Source of the DNA: Nemania diffusa
Lineage: Eukaryota > Ascomycota > Sordariomycetes > Xylariales > Xylariaceae
Direction: 5' to 3'
Assembly (NCBI GenBank): GCA_038501195.1
Contig: JBBPUQ010000004.1
Span: forward strand, 372,001 to 436,000
Length of the DNA: 64,000 nucleotides
Numbering within the stretch: position 1 is the stretch's first letter; each line of letters starts with the position of its first letter. The notes beneath the pieces were generated by a model. The model was given only the letters and a program-made list of their open reading frames with translations. It was not told the origin of the DNA and did not search any database. Both the position numbers and the translations under genes were made by a program. Of this stretch, positions 24,100 through 37,400 are shown piece after piece.

Positions 24100-25430
24100 C
24101 TTATAACGGATAATACGAAAGAATGAGGGTATTTATTCATAATGGTCATGCCGACCTAACCCACCTTAACCTAGGGAGAGAAGAGATAGGAGCCAGGAGA
24201 AGGATTCGGCGAATGAGGCATAGTTAAGAGCAAGTAGGTAGCCCCAGACGATGCCGCCGTCTCCCAGCACTCAAACGCAGAAGTCTCAACACGGCCAGTG
24301 TGCTTCCCTTGGGAATGAGATAGCTCGGGACGAGACTCCCTACTATGTATGCATGTAGTCTTGTCAACCATAGTGATGAATAGGGCACCTTCTTCAATAT
24401 GTCGAGGAGAGAAGGGATACTTTGAGCATCTTGGTTGCGACACCCGTAAGTTCCCTTGCTTTCTACTCGCATATACAAATCATATGTGTGCTTCGGTAAT
24501 GACCTCGGACTTCCAAGGATCCAGGTTCCCCTTTACCTTGACTTCCCAACTCTCTCTCGAGTATATGGGTGCGCGAGGGAAATCAGCACTTGCTTAATCA
24601 TATCTCTTGATAACATGAGATTGATGTTCTTGAATGCTCGCCCGAATGTTTGCATGATTAACCTAGATGTGGAGGTGGTGCACCTGTAGTTGAGTAGTTG
24701 CTCAATGCCGACAGCCACTGTTGTGTGTTGTTTTAAAATCTGCCGTTCATGATGTAGACGCATCTTGCCCTATTAGCAGAGCCGAATCGAGAGTAGCAAA
24801 AACGAGCTTATCGCATCTGTGGATGCCCGAGGAAAGAAGTGAGGTGGAAATGAGAAGGAGTGCAGACAACTCTCATCTACGTCGTTTGCAGGAAGAACAT
24901 CTCATACCCCCCTTTCTGAGTATTCCACAGTCCGGCGGAGCCGATGTATAACTAGAACAGATCAAGTCAGATCTCACATTTAAACACTTAATCTCAACAA
25001 GCTAAGGCCTCTTATGAGGGTGAAAATTAATGAAAATAATTAAAGATAGCGACTCGTTTACTTGAACGGAAGATGCTTGTGCGAGTTTACGTTCGCCAGT
25101 TGCTTGCACGGAAAACCCTCTTGTATGGGGTAGCATTGTATGGCAAGTCCCGAGAGGCTTGGGGGTAGCATTGTATTGTGAGAACAGAGCGGTACTGTAG
25201 ATGCCTGACGTAAGTACAGTGCGGGATACAGTTAATGCACAGTACGCTCTGTTCCCACGCCCGCACTTGCCCATCTATGCGTATGCGTATTATCAAGCAC
25301 ATGAGCAGGCAGCATCTTTCCCATTTTCTTAAATGTGTAAGACCATGAACAAACAACATCGCATGCTTCCTGTACTCTGTTTTCTAGGGAGCAACCGGCG
25401 TTGCAAAAAAAGGCCTAATGAACAATTGAC
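24100..25430. other. Divergent intergenic region, ama1 / BET4
   Basis: Short ORFs without coding bias. A pair of related 15-20 bp segments around 25125-25170 (GGGGTAGCATTGTAT) is repeated directly. No RNA gene seen. Confidence 0.4.
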
Positions 25431-26801
25431 ATGGATAATGTATGCTCTCTCATCCTCTTCTTCATCTCTTTCCTTTTCTCTCTCTCCTTTTCTATGTATA
25501 AATAAATATGCATGCAAATATAATACAACATGGGATCAGATAGCAGTGGCTTACACACAACCTCGTAGCACGGTATAGCCCGAGTCGCCCGAACCGCCCG
25601 AACCGAGGAGCAGCACCGCCAAGACGTCGAAAAGATCCGGAAATACCGAGAGCTCGACGAGGCCATCCGCGACAAGACGTCCCGCGCCGCCTTCGACGAC
25701 CCCGCGCTCTTCGCCCTCACCACCAAGCTCCTGCGCCTCAACCCCGAATACTACACGACATGGAACGTGCGCCGGCGCTGTCTAACCTCTGGCTTATTGT
25801 CCAGACCCTCGGCTGGATCGTCGCCCTCGACGGCGTCGCCGAGTTCTTCGCCGAGCGCCACTACGAGTCCCTCGCCCGCCGCCTGCTCGTCCTCTTCCTC
25901 GGCTGCCACGATCCCGCCAAGCCCGCCCTGCCCGACAACTGGGAAGAGTGGTACTACAGCTGAGACGGAGGAGAAGAATAATAATAAAAACGACGTCGAC
26001 GTGCTGCAGTCAGAGCTCGCCTTCATCATACCCTTGCTCCTCGAATTCCCCAAATGCTACTGGATCTGGAAGTACCGGAAGTGGCTCCTCGAGCAGGCCA
26101 TCCTGCGTCTGCCGAGACCCCTCGCCAGCACCGTCTGGGAAGCCGAGCTGGCTCTCGCTTCCAAGATGCTCGTCAAGGACCGCCGCAACTTCCACGCCTG
26201 GGGCTACCGGCGCTACCTCGTCGCGAGACTCGAGAGCCCGGCCCTGCTAGGACGCAGCCTCGTCGAGGCCGAGTTCGCCTATACTACCACCATGATCGAG
26301 CGTGACTTGTCCAACTTCTCGGCCTGGCACAACCGTAGCCGCCTGATGCTTCGCGTGCTCCAAGAACGTGATGCTGACGACAAAGCCCGCGCCGCTTTCC
26401 TCGAGACCGAACTGAACCTCGTACAGGAGGCTCTCAACGTGGGACCCGAAGACCAGAGCCTATGGTATTATCACCGGTACCTCATAGCTCAAGTTGTGGA
26501 TTCCCAAGGGAAACCCAGCATCGCTCCCCAATTGACAGCTGAGCAGAAGATCTCATACCTTGAGCGGGAGGTCGAGTTCATCAAAGACCTCCTCCAGGAC
26601 TTCCCAGATATCAAATGGCCCTACGAGGCCCTTCTCGAGTATACATTGGCATTACGCAGATTACAGCTGGGCGCCGAAGCGGGAGGGGAGGAGGAGGACC
26701 CTAACTTCTGGCTGACGAAATTAAGAAAGCTAGATGCTATGCAGACGGGTCGATGGAACGACGTCGAGCGGGACATCGAGCGGCAATTAAGTAGCATGTA
26801 G
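25431..26801 (+). CDS. bet4: Rab geranylgeranyltransferase (type II) alpha subunit Bet4
   Basis: Proposed exons 25431-25439 (Met-Asp-Asn) and 25569-26801 give 413 residues. The 129-bp intron has a GTATGC donor, a strong pyrimidine tract and a CGTAG acceptor, and the family start M-x-x-H-G supports it. PFTA repeats are clear: PEYYTTWNVRR, PKCYWIWKYRKWLLE, NFHAWGYRRYLVA, NFSAWHNRSRLM and DQSLWYYHRYLI. Bet4 with Bet2 attaches geranylgeranyl groups to Rab C-termini presented by the escort protein. Between repeat 1 and repeat 2, residues of about 78-136 form a Ser/Pro-rich insert absent from yeast Bet4. In the next frame the same DNA (25790-25963) looks far more like real coding sequence. A small unrecognised intron or compensating frameshifts there cannot be excluded. 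Confidence 0.85.
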
Positions 26802-26924
26802 GTGCAGCGAGCAGCGAGCAATGGTGATAATGGTGTGACGGCGTATTTATGAATTGTCGTAATTATCATTATCGTTTCAGTTGAGCTATAACATTATCAT
26901 ATCATTATACGGTATGCCCGCCGA

Positions 26925-28788
26925 CTATATCTGAACGGTCCCATTACACTTCCCCACCACCAAGCTAGCATCTCTGCCCACCAGACCGTCAAAATACGCC
27001 AACAGCGTCTCGACCGGCAACATATCGATGGCGCCAAGGCTCGGGTTGGAAGACCGGAGAACTCGTCCACCAAAGAGCACCCGCACGTAGTGTCCGCTCG
27101 GGCTGCTGGCGTCCCCCTGCGTAGTCGAATCTTGTGCGTGCTGATATAGCTCGAACACGACCTCGCTGCCCATGCCAGGCCATACCATGACGTCGATCTG
27201 CAAGATACTCAGCACCCGACTCACGGATCCATCATGCGCCACGTTGTGGAAGTACAACGGCCCCTCCTCCCCCGCTATCACCGCGCGCAGATGCGCCGCC
27301 AGTTCCGCGATCCACACGCCGTAAGACGCCACCGACGCCGCGAGCGACTGCGGCGCGTCCCGGTACATGTACGAGTACTCCCACTCCCCCAACCTGTAGA
27401 CGGTGTCCGCGAGCGCCTGGTCGACGCATGGCGGCGAGGCGTCGGCGGTCCCGAGCTTGCAGGGCAGCGGCTTCGCGTGGCACTGGCGCGCCGACAGGTT
27501 GTCGAAGTAGTGGTCGAAGCTGGCGTGGAACCCTGCGTCGGTGGGCGGGACCCCGGAGATGTTGTCGAGCACGCTGTACACACCCGCCGCGCCGGCGAGA
27601 TGGGCCTGCCACGCGGGGTCCGAGGGGGACTTGATGGCGTTGAAGAGCGCGCTGCCGATGGCGCAGGGGTACTGCGGCTCCAGGCTGTCGATGCCCGCAG
27701 CCTGGATGAGTAAGGGGGTAGAGGCACGCGCATCCCACGTCCCGCCGATCAGCATGCCCGCGACCTGGCTCGTGATGACGTTTTGGGTCACGCGGTAGAC
27801 CACCCTGCGCCCCCAGTCGCGCGCGCCGCGGGAGGGCAGGAAGCCCAGGAGGTCATGGTAGACGCCGTACAGGTCTTCCCCGTGAACGTAAGAGTCGTCG
27901 AGGCCCGGCGCCGTGATCTGCGGGAACTGGCACGTGCCCACCCACCCGGCCGGCACGAACGGGTTCACCGACGACGTGAAGCCCTGCCAGAACCCGGGTG
28001 CCGGATGCCGCTCGTCGCCGGCGCTGAAGGGCGCGCCGTAGTAGTAGAGCCCTTGATCGTTGCAGTCCCAGTGGTAGGACTCCACGGGGAAGGCGTTGCT
28101 GGCGTAGGGGGTGCGCTTGTGGTGGCGTTGGATCTGAGAGATGGCTTAGTATTTTCTGGTGCTTTCTCCGTGCTGAGGTGCTTAATTTCTTGACTATACG
28201 ATATATAATAAAATAGAATGGAATGGCATACGATTTGTAGTAAGACAATAAAAAACGAACATATCCTCATGACTTCCAAATGCAGTCTCATCAAGTGTCC
28301 CATTTCATTCCATCATACAATATCCCAATCAATTAAACCAAAATCGCCAACAAAAAAGAAATATAAAAACAACTTACCACCTCCACATATCGCAACTCAT
28401 ACCCCCCAGCGGGCCTCACGTACTCCGTCCTCCGCACATGGGGCATGTTACACCAGTTATACGTGCCGTACTCAGCATCAGGTGTATGCGACGAGTTGAA
28501 GATGAACCCGTACACGCCAGAGCCCCGCAGCGCCGTCGCGAGGTCGTTGACGGACGTGTTGCGCGGCGGGTACCATCCCAGATCGACACCGCCGGCTGCC
28601 GCCGCGACCGACCCCATCGCAGTAGCCGGCAACCACGACGAAACCCAAGACCGGCCCGGCATGCTGCTCTCGGGCGCCGCGACGAAGAGGTAAGCGAGGT
28701 ACGCGGCGGAGAAGCTCGTGGCGAGCAGGATGGTGGACAGTACGCGCTTGTTAAAGGCGTCTCGACATGTCCTTCGATTACGGACCAT
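26925..28788 (-). CDS. Membrane-anchored histidine acid phosphatase-family protein
   Basis: Two minus-strand exons, 28788-28378 and 28133-26925, give 539 residues. A single hydrophobic segment at about residues 16-38 (VLSTILLATSFSAAYLAYLF) follows a basic N-terminus, so a type II secretory-pathway membrane protein is likely. The intron lies just before the active-site motif, which reads IQRHHKRTPYASN (residues 138-150). Arg140 and His141 are kept, but the usual Gly after His is His. The C-terminal catalytic HD pair is present at His437-Asp438 (NVAHDGSVSRVLS). Many Cys residues and NNS/NGT-type sites fit an extracytoplasmic domain. The layout resembles clade-2 histidine phosphatases of the acid phosphatase/2-phosphoxylose phosphatase type. 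The substrate is unknown. It converges on BET4, with only about 120 bp between the stops. Confidence 0.88.
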
Positions 28789-29315
28789 ACTAGGTAGATT
28801 GTTGGGTCGGGAGGATGGACGCGAGATGCGTAGATGTAAAAGATGGGTATCCCTGCTCCTGTTCCCCCCTTTCTCACCAAGAAGTACCTATGTGAACAAG
28901 AGGTAAGTACTACGGGCGGTGCCGGTAGACTGGAGAAGATGAATACCCAGATATGGTAGATGATGGTCCTCACGTTTGTCAAGGAAGCAACCCGACTGGC
29001 TAGCCTTTCTGCATGCCATCCAAAGTTGTAAGAATTTCATTCTTCCCCCGCACGCTCTCCACTTACATCTATTTTGTTCGCATTTTAATCACTAGATAAT
29101 GTTATTTAAATAAGTAGTTTTTATTTCTTATTACCTATTCTCTCTACGTCGCCCATTTTTCAGCCTTTTCATCCTACGCAACCCGGTTCTCTCGAACATT
29201 GGTAGGTAGGATAAAACACCGAAGTACCCGGCAGGCCATACTGTAGCTAGCCACTGAAGAGGCTTGTCAACCCTAGTCACCACGAGAGCAATCGTTACAA
29301 CATTGCGCCTATACT
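28789..29315. other. Short intergenic region
   Basis: Upstream of the phosphatase gene and downstream of the next minus-strand gene. No supported ORF or RNA. Confidence 0.4.
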
Positions 29316-31408
29316 TCATTCAAGGCTTTTGAGATGGCAAGACGGCCCAGCGTCGGGGAATTTCTGGGCTTCTGCACATCCCATTACCTTTGTGACGTCG
29401 GCCTCCGCATGCTTCTCGCTCTCGTAGATCGACGAGCCATTACTGACCGCTGTGGGCATACGGTCTACTGACGTCGTATACCCACAGAGATCAGCAATCG
29501 CTTGATGAATCCCCCCCTTTGCGAGACTAGCAATGCCATCATCATACTTCTCCTGTAGGATCACCTTCCACGCATCACAAATGGTAGGGCACTCTAAAGT
29601 TTCTTCGTAGAGAAACTGTAGCTTGCGTGACATCGGGACGCGGGGATGGGCCGACAATATATGTTGAAGGGCTTGGGTAAAATCACCAAAGTCCAGGATT
29701 TTCTTGAATGGGCCCGCAGGGTCGACATGATTATCGAAACCGTGACATAACGGACATTGGTATTGTGGCAAGCGGGAGTCGAAGCGAGCGTTCACGCCTA
29801 GTTCCTTTTCGCTCTCTCTAGCAAGGAGTGGCGAATTGCGCCTCCTCGCATACCAGAACAGAGAACTCGACATATGATTGAAGGACAGGTCGGTCCACGT
29901 GGGAAGCTTCCGAAGAATGGGTCCCATATTCTCCACTGTGTACGTGGGAGGAATTTGCAGCATGGTATCCACCTGAACGAAGGAATCATCTTCCCACTTG
30001 TCAACAAGTATGTGGCCATAAGATGTGCGGAATGGGAAAATGAGTCCAACGTCCTCGTTATTCACCAGCTTTCCAAGCTGATGCTCGCTGATCGGAGCGT
30101 ATAGATCTTTGTACAAGGAGCTCGTCACAGGCCCGAATGAAACTTGATGGAATGCTGCAAACTCAACCATAACAGAGTGCAGAAGGTTAGGGGTTGGATA
30201 GCGATGAAGGCAGGGTGGCCAACAGCCAGGCGAGTTGCAGGTTGACATAGAAAGGGGGGTAAGGCGACCCGTCGACGAGTCACGAAGACGAGCACCTTTA
30301 TGTAGCCTGTCTGATGCGATTCGACACTTGAGGCGGCTCGACATGCAATCAATAGGCTCGAGAACCATGTGTTTCAACTTGATACAACTACGCTGGCCGC
30401 ACAAGTTGAATAGATGGCTTTGATGATGCGCCCATCGCATAAAATCTCGCCAATCTTGAATAACCATCAGTTCCGCTAGCCGGATGTACCGAACATGCTG
30501 TTCGCAGCCGATTGTGGTGCCGGCCGACAGATATTGCGTATCGGAAGGCTTAGGGCTACGGCCCGGGGAATCTAATGTAGATTTGAAAAGGAAGGCCAGC
30601 CTCGACACAGCAATTGACCAGGGCATGTCTGGGAGAGTCAGACATATCCCGGTCAAGCAGCTGTCGCTGATGGTGTCCATTTCCTCACAAAAGAGCGCGA
30701 ACGGATGAGCGTACTGACGGCGCAGCCGCTCGATGTGAGCGAACTGACACTCGTCAGCAGTCAGGGGACAACCCCCAGGAGGCAGGGCAACTTCAAGTGT
30801 AGCGGTATTCACCATTGGCCCCTCGACAACAGGGGCAGCCTCGGCGAGAACATCTCGCCTTTTTCTATAGTTTGATCATGGAATCAGCGGACGCACATGA
30901 GTTAGTGTGATAGCTCTAGATAGACATACCCGTCGTCTTTTGTCTTTTGTTTCTTCCGAATCGGAGGCTCGATGGGAGCTAGTATAGCTGGGCCGTTGTT
31001 GCCCTTTGCATTGGATGTGGCTTTTCGGAAGTTTGCTTCCATGGGCTCAAGCTTCTTCTGCAGAGACACAATCTCGGCTGACTTGAATCTTACATCTGAT
31101 TGGAGGGAGTCGATTTTTGAGCGTGGGAAGTCGAGAGCCCTCAGAGCATCGACCAGATGAGCCTCGGCTTGGTTCAGTTCGGCCATAGTCTTCCGCACTT
31201 GGCTTCTTAGCTCATACATTTTCTTAAAGGGCATTCCAGCACGCAGGGGCGGATCAGACTGCGAAGAGTCAGGCTGCGAAGCGAGAACCGGGGGCATCGG
31301 GGGTTTTGGGGGTATCGATGGCATCGCAGGTTGGGCGAGGGAAGAAGCCGCCGCCTTGGTCTGGCTCCTAGTGCATGGGTACGACATGACTAAAGATTGG
31401 CCATTCAA
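29316..31408 (-). CDS. Hypothetical protein with coiled coil and Cys/His finger
   Basis: Two minus-strand exons, 31408-30930 and 30864-29316, join in frame (GTATGT donor, CTATAG acceptor) to 675 residues. The join yields KKQKTKDDGKRRDVLAEAAP, a basic cluster that could be a nuclear signal. The N-terminal 70 residues are Pro/Ser-rich. About residues 65-140 are predicted coiled coil (MYELRSQVRKTMAELNQAEA, SAEIVSLQKKLEPMEANF). The large C-terminal part has CPLCHGF followed about 30 residues later by a QHILSAH helix, which fits a C2H2-like zinc finger. I recognise no family. It resembles species-restricted fungal proteins with C-terminal zinc fingers of unknown role. A regulatory function is only a guess. 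Confidence 0.65.
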
Positions 31409-34400
31409 GGAGCTGCGATAACTAGGGGATCGGGTATGTCACTACCGCTATAGGATTTGGTGGTGTTTGATGTGCAGAGGATGGGTGGTAGTACATGCGA
31501 TATTGTGACATTGAAGACCGGGGCGTGTTAAGAGGTAGAGGTGAGTCCCTAGGTAGAGGCAGAGGGAGGCAGAGAGAGAGTACTTAAGAGAGTGAGCACC
31601 TAATGGCATACATCCTATTTACTTACCAGACATTTCTAGGTCAGGTGTAGGTGCGCAGGCTGCCTGGATAGACATAGACAGAAGGCAGGAGGTACGTGCC
31701 TGTCTACATAGGTAGTTACAATATAAGTTGGTTGTTCTTGCTATATAAAACCCCAGATAGAGGCAAGAAAAGGGCAGGTGCGCTATTAACACACCCGACA
31801 AAAACAATCACAGGTACATGTACCTTATATATATATAACGTCAGAAGTTAGCATTTATACATATTGTGGACAAACCGAATGCGCACCAGATATTCAACTG
31901 TCGGATAATACTAGTATAACTACACCATATACCAACACATATACCTTCTATGTAAGCCGATATAATTATGGACTAGATGCAACTATGAATTAGCTACGGT
32001 AGAGATATTAGGAATTTATGAGCACGTAAAGATGTGGAAAAGGAAACACCTTTCGTCACTTGGAGGCAGACCCCTGACACATGGAGTGAATAGGAGAGCA
32101 TATTTCAAGTTTTGTTCTTACATAGACCGGCGTTGATGTATATCCTATGGAACGCAGGTAATATTCTCCTCATAGATATGGTGGGTACGGAAGAAAGATG
32201 TCCTAAACATATAAGTTTTTCGTGTTAGCTAGCTTCATTAATTGATATAACCTTTAATATGTTCCTCCTCGAATTTTATATAAGGAAAATAGGTCTTAGT
32301 CAAACACACAGGTTCAACATAACAAGGAAGTTATGATGCTGTAAATGTACTGATGAAGAGTTATCCGCTTAATTAAAAGGCATTGTTTTCAAACGTATCA
32401 AGTATGCTATTCATGGCGGTTTACAGACCGCGAGAACAAAATGCAGCGCTACAATCCATGACACAGAGCAGAACTGCAACATTAATATACCACGACACTC
32501 CTACAAAATGAAAATCTTGTCAAGGTTTGGAACCTTCGAGGTTTGTTTATACCGACTTATATGGAGGGATGTAACAGTCATGCTAATAACCATTTGCAGG
32601 TCACGTGGGAAAAACTCGGGATCATATTTATATCACAGGGTTTATGGAAAAGCCAAGTAAACGTTGTTGTAGAGAAATAAACTATGTTAACCTGGCAATG
32701 CATTTTCATGCCGTTAACCCAGGCTTAAATAGTAACCCGCGAGAATAGAAAAGGAAGCTTCAAACAGAGTATAAAAACATTAAAACATCAAGTAAACTAC
32801 CTACCTAGTCCTAATAGGACTATCTAATCGAATTGTTGATAAGGCTACCATCCATCACAGTTATAGTTTTACATGTAAAACTTTTCATATAGCATGTAGA
32901 GAACGGATCACTAAAAGTTAGATATTATGTGCGGAAAATCTTATAATATATCACATAGCATTTACAAAGGACCTGTACTTCTCCCTTACCTTACATCACC
33001 TTGGATGAAGATTCACTTTCACTACTTACTTGATACATTTCTTAATAGACAACTCAATGCCCAAGACGATGCACCCAAAATGACACATGAACCTCCCCTC
33101 ATATCCATACTTCGATAAATAGGCAAGGGGTGATTGGTTCATTATACGGCTGTTGTTGGGGGTCAACAGGAGGCGCACAGAGGCATATATGTCCTAACGC
33201 AGTAATCTCACGCGGGTGGAACATGTCTCAAGGGCAGTAGGAGGGCTACCCGTCTCTCTATATATTCATCTGGGAATGTCAGGTCAGGTCAGATTTGGCT
33301 GCCTCCTGTCGTGTCACGGTTGCACGGGTCTACACGGGTTACCTACATATATGGTAGGGTAGGGTAGAGTAGGACAGGGTAGGAGATGTATCTACCCCCT
33401 CGGCGATGCGGAGAGGCATGGAACCTAAATGATGGGGGCTAGAGTTGCCCTAGCTAATATTAAAATAGAACCGACGTACGTATTTATCCCTGACCCTCCA
33501 TAGCAGGCCGGAGACCAGCCTGGGGCAAGCAATCTACAATTTACTGTATGTAGGGCCGTGGCGTTTCGATGACCGCATCCTTTTTAGTACTTATAGCTGG
33601 GACTAGGGGTCGATCGTGAGTACGCATGAAGAAAGAAAAAAAAAGAAAGAGGGTTATAATCCCTAAGGGCAAAAGTCGGTCAGTGACATGCAGGTGACGA
33701 TGGGAGACGAACGACGAGAATTGCCGTCCAATCAAAGATAATGAGGGGGACGGTAAGCTGTTTTTTTATGTACCGGTATATCGCCTATACCTACTTCGAT
33801 ATTTATACCTCGGGAGTAATGCCCTATATGTGCCTCTCTGGACGTAGGAGGTCCAATGGCGGCAGTGGTAGCGGGCTCTTACAAGATGCAATTTTCCCTC
33901 ATAGCCACCGACGTTGGTCATGTTATTTATTTATTATTATACCCACGCACACTTGCGCATACATACCTAGGTCGTCTATGTATGTATGTAGACTAGTGCA
34001 TGTAGACTAGTGTAAATATGTATGCGTATGTAGGTAGGTCTGGTGCGTTGGCGTTGGCATCTCATCGAGCAGGGGTTCGCATGCGAGTGGTGCACTAAAC
34101 ATGGTATCTGGATCCCTGCGTGGAGCTGCATGGGGAATCTCCATTCGTCACAACTTCACTTCAGTTCGTTCGTTCGTTCGTTTGCTTTGCGCGCCCCCTC
34201 ATAGCACTCCGCAAAGTAACTTTCCTGTTTCGCTCTTGGTTGGTCGTTTTCAGCTTCTTATCGCGTCCAAGGTGTGCAAGGGAAAGAAGGCGTCACTTGC
34301 ATCTCGGTGAGGAGGCGGGTTGGCTTAGGGGATGAACTACGTACGAGCAAGAATCTGCGAGCGTGAACCATAAAAATCAAGACATGTTTGCATTGTGTTT

Positions 34401-37400
34401 CTCACGTATCCTTGCGTGTGATAGGAAGGGGTAATCAGATTACTTTCTGGGATACCCATGCATGTGGCGTTTGTACTGCCGCCCCGGAACAAGAGCTTGG
34501 TGCTAGAACATACATAAAGGTGCCTGACCTGGTACATAATTAGCAGGAGAGTTCGGTCGTTAGCGCTCTGTTTAAAATTTATAGAACACTTATACGTACA
34601 AGTGGTATACTACGTACCTATATTCTCGTCGTACCCCCGTCCCACCGCAGCTACCCGGGAGAAGGCTTCCACTTTCACCCTTCACAACACAACACCAACA
34701 GACGTTGTCCGTATCTGACCTAACGTTTCCTACTCGAGGTTGTCGTCGGCCACAGTCCCGCTTGCTACCACAGACTGGTGCGCATGACGACGACAACGAC
34801 GACGGGCAATGCAGGTGAACCCGTCCACAACAGCGTTGGACTTGCATGCGCGCGCGTACGAGCCCGCACGGGACGTGTACTTGCATGTCTCGACCCTTCC
34901 TGTGCCCTCGAGTTGACTGGATTGCCTGTAGACAGCTCTCACGCTGAGCTGCTATCTATCTAGATGCGCCGACCTGCTGCTCACTGAAACAAGACAAGAC
35001 GCGGAGTGGGATGCGCTATTGACGACACACTCATCGTAGACATGATGCAGTCCCGGCGACCGCCTTCTCAAATACACCTTTTCTACCCTGCATTTATATA
35101 CCGACTTATACATATATAAACGTATATAAACATAGTGTGTATATGTACGGTACTCTGGTGGACGTGTGTCTATTTAATGGGAGAGATATAATACTGTACC
35201 TAGATATACGACATACACACTCGGGTAGGTGTGTTTATTCGGATGTCCCTGTCCCCAATCCTACCCAGCCAAGTGGATATGGAGGGCTATTATTGCAGCA
35301 CGCATAGGAGGGCAGGCAGAGAGAGTGTGATGGGCTTTCAATATCCGAACCCCCCTTGCTTCGTTGTTCCCCGCCGGTGCTACTTGGGCATTCTGCATGT
35401 CGTGATGCTCAACATTCGGTACCTGGACAGCCGTGTTGGGGGTGCAACGACGACGGAGATCATGACGACGACGTTAGCGATATGGCGAGGTGAGTAGCAT
35501 CGTTTGGCTCTGGGCATAGACCACTCTGTCGGGGTAGAACATGTCACCTGTCAAATCAGAATAGCTATAGCTATATCATTATATAACGAGGGATGGAGGG
35601 CCAGGTGTGGTAATGCTGATTGATTGATTGATCGATCCGATCGGCTCGCGGTTGGGCACTAAGAGCAGTATCAGACTAATAACCCTTCGTCTATCTACCT
35701 ACCTATCCCATCCAAGATAAACTAACAGCACTTATCACGGTGATACGTTAGGTACTTGTACACCACCAATGAACCTAATACTGTACGACGTCGGCACAAC
35801 TTCGTGTATCCACCTACTATGTACACTTACGCAGAACCTACCTAGGTACCTAGTTCAAAGGTGGGTAAATGATGTCGTTGATTGTCGTACCTTCTTATGC
35901 GCACTATCGAATAAGTACGCATAGCGCATAGCGCATAGCGCATACATGGCAATCGCTATTCGGTCTTTGAGGTAGGTTATTACATAGGTATGTACCTAAT
36001 ACCCTTTCCTGGCTTGAAGTTCCCCTTGTTTTGTCTTCTTCCTGCTGTGGCCTGTAACCTCGGGCTCTACATATATATTTCCCTCTTATTTCTCCCTCTT
36101 TAATCTATTTACAGCGTACGTTATAGAGAGGTACATATGTATGCGTACCTACCGAAACACTATGCAAGCAGGGACAGGTGGAGTATATATGTAGGTTATG
36201 TAGGTACATAGGTACGTAAACTATGTGCACAGGGGTCAAGCCCAGATCCTTGCCCGATGCCAACCTCCCTCATCGAACAGGTACCCTTGGCACTCGTGCT
36301 TGTCATGGGCGCGTGTGCTGGTGCATTGTACCTAAGCCCACTAGGGTAGGTATCTAGGCTTCCCGTGTCTTAGGTACGTAAGGTGTCGTGGCGGAAAGCT
36401 CTCGAGCTATTAGACCGCTTTCGAACTAGCGCGTTCTATTTTCTTGGAGGTCAAAAAAAAGGGACAAGGATGTCAGAAAGGTCACCTCGGATGGGTGGGG
36501 CGGGAAGGACATGGACAGGGGTGGCCTGAGTAACAAGGAACGGCAGGAAGCTGTGAAACTTCTGCGCTGCTTGCTGCTGCTAGGTACAGAAACGCATAGG
36601 TAGGGTAGGTAGGGGCTGCGCTGTCGCTACGCTAAGGTACACAAACGTTGGGGTATGATGCTTGCTGCTCCTCTGCTGCTCTGCTGCTACCCTCCGAGCA
36701 GAACCCGAGCTTCTGACCCGAGAAAAATAAAACCACCATACCGCAAGGTTGATCCATGCCTGCGCCATAACTCTGTACCTACCTACAACATACTTACATC
36801 CTGATACATACGTACCGACCGACATACATACCTACATCCATACAACATACTGACTACCGTATTCTGTATGTATGCACATCCCGTCCGTTATTCATAGCGT
36901 ACGCATACCTACACTATCTAGATTTCACCACACACTACCTACTACTCTACACACTACACATCACACACTACACACACACACACACACACACGCAACGCCG
37001 CCCCCCAAGTTCCATCCAGGTTGGGGGAGGCTTGGTCGACCACGTCTTTTTTACCCATACTAAACATCCACATGTCCACACGCTCACATCCACTTTCGCA
37101 AATCTAGTGTCCACACCTGTCCCCGTCCAGGTCCGTCTTTTACCGTCTTGACATCGATAGCCCAAATTCTGACTCTGTCTCCAATCTAGGTATCTGTTGC
37201 TCTTCTGTTCGTTTGCGCTGTTACTCTTGGACGAGCCGGGCTGCTGTAGCTTCTTTTCCTGATATGTTATCTGGACGTATTGGATCTTGTGTTGCATCTG
37301 TCCGTATCAGTCGTCTCAGTCGTCGAGTGTCGGAAAACACGAAGCGCATTTGATTCCGAAACTCGCATCTTTGCGTTCACGATCTGCTGCCAACTTGTCC

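Noticed and set aside
27232..27738. Overlapping Arg-rich ORFs on both strands
   Set aside because: Shadows of the GC-rich histidine phosphatase exon in other frames.
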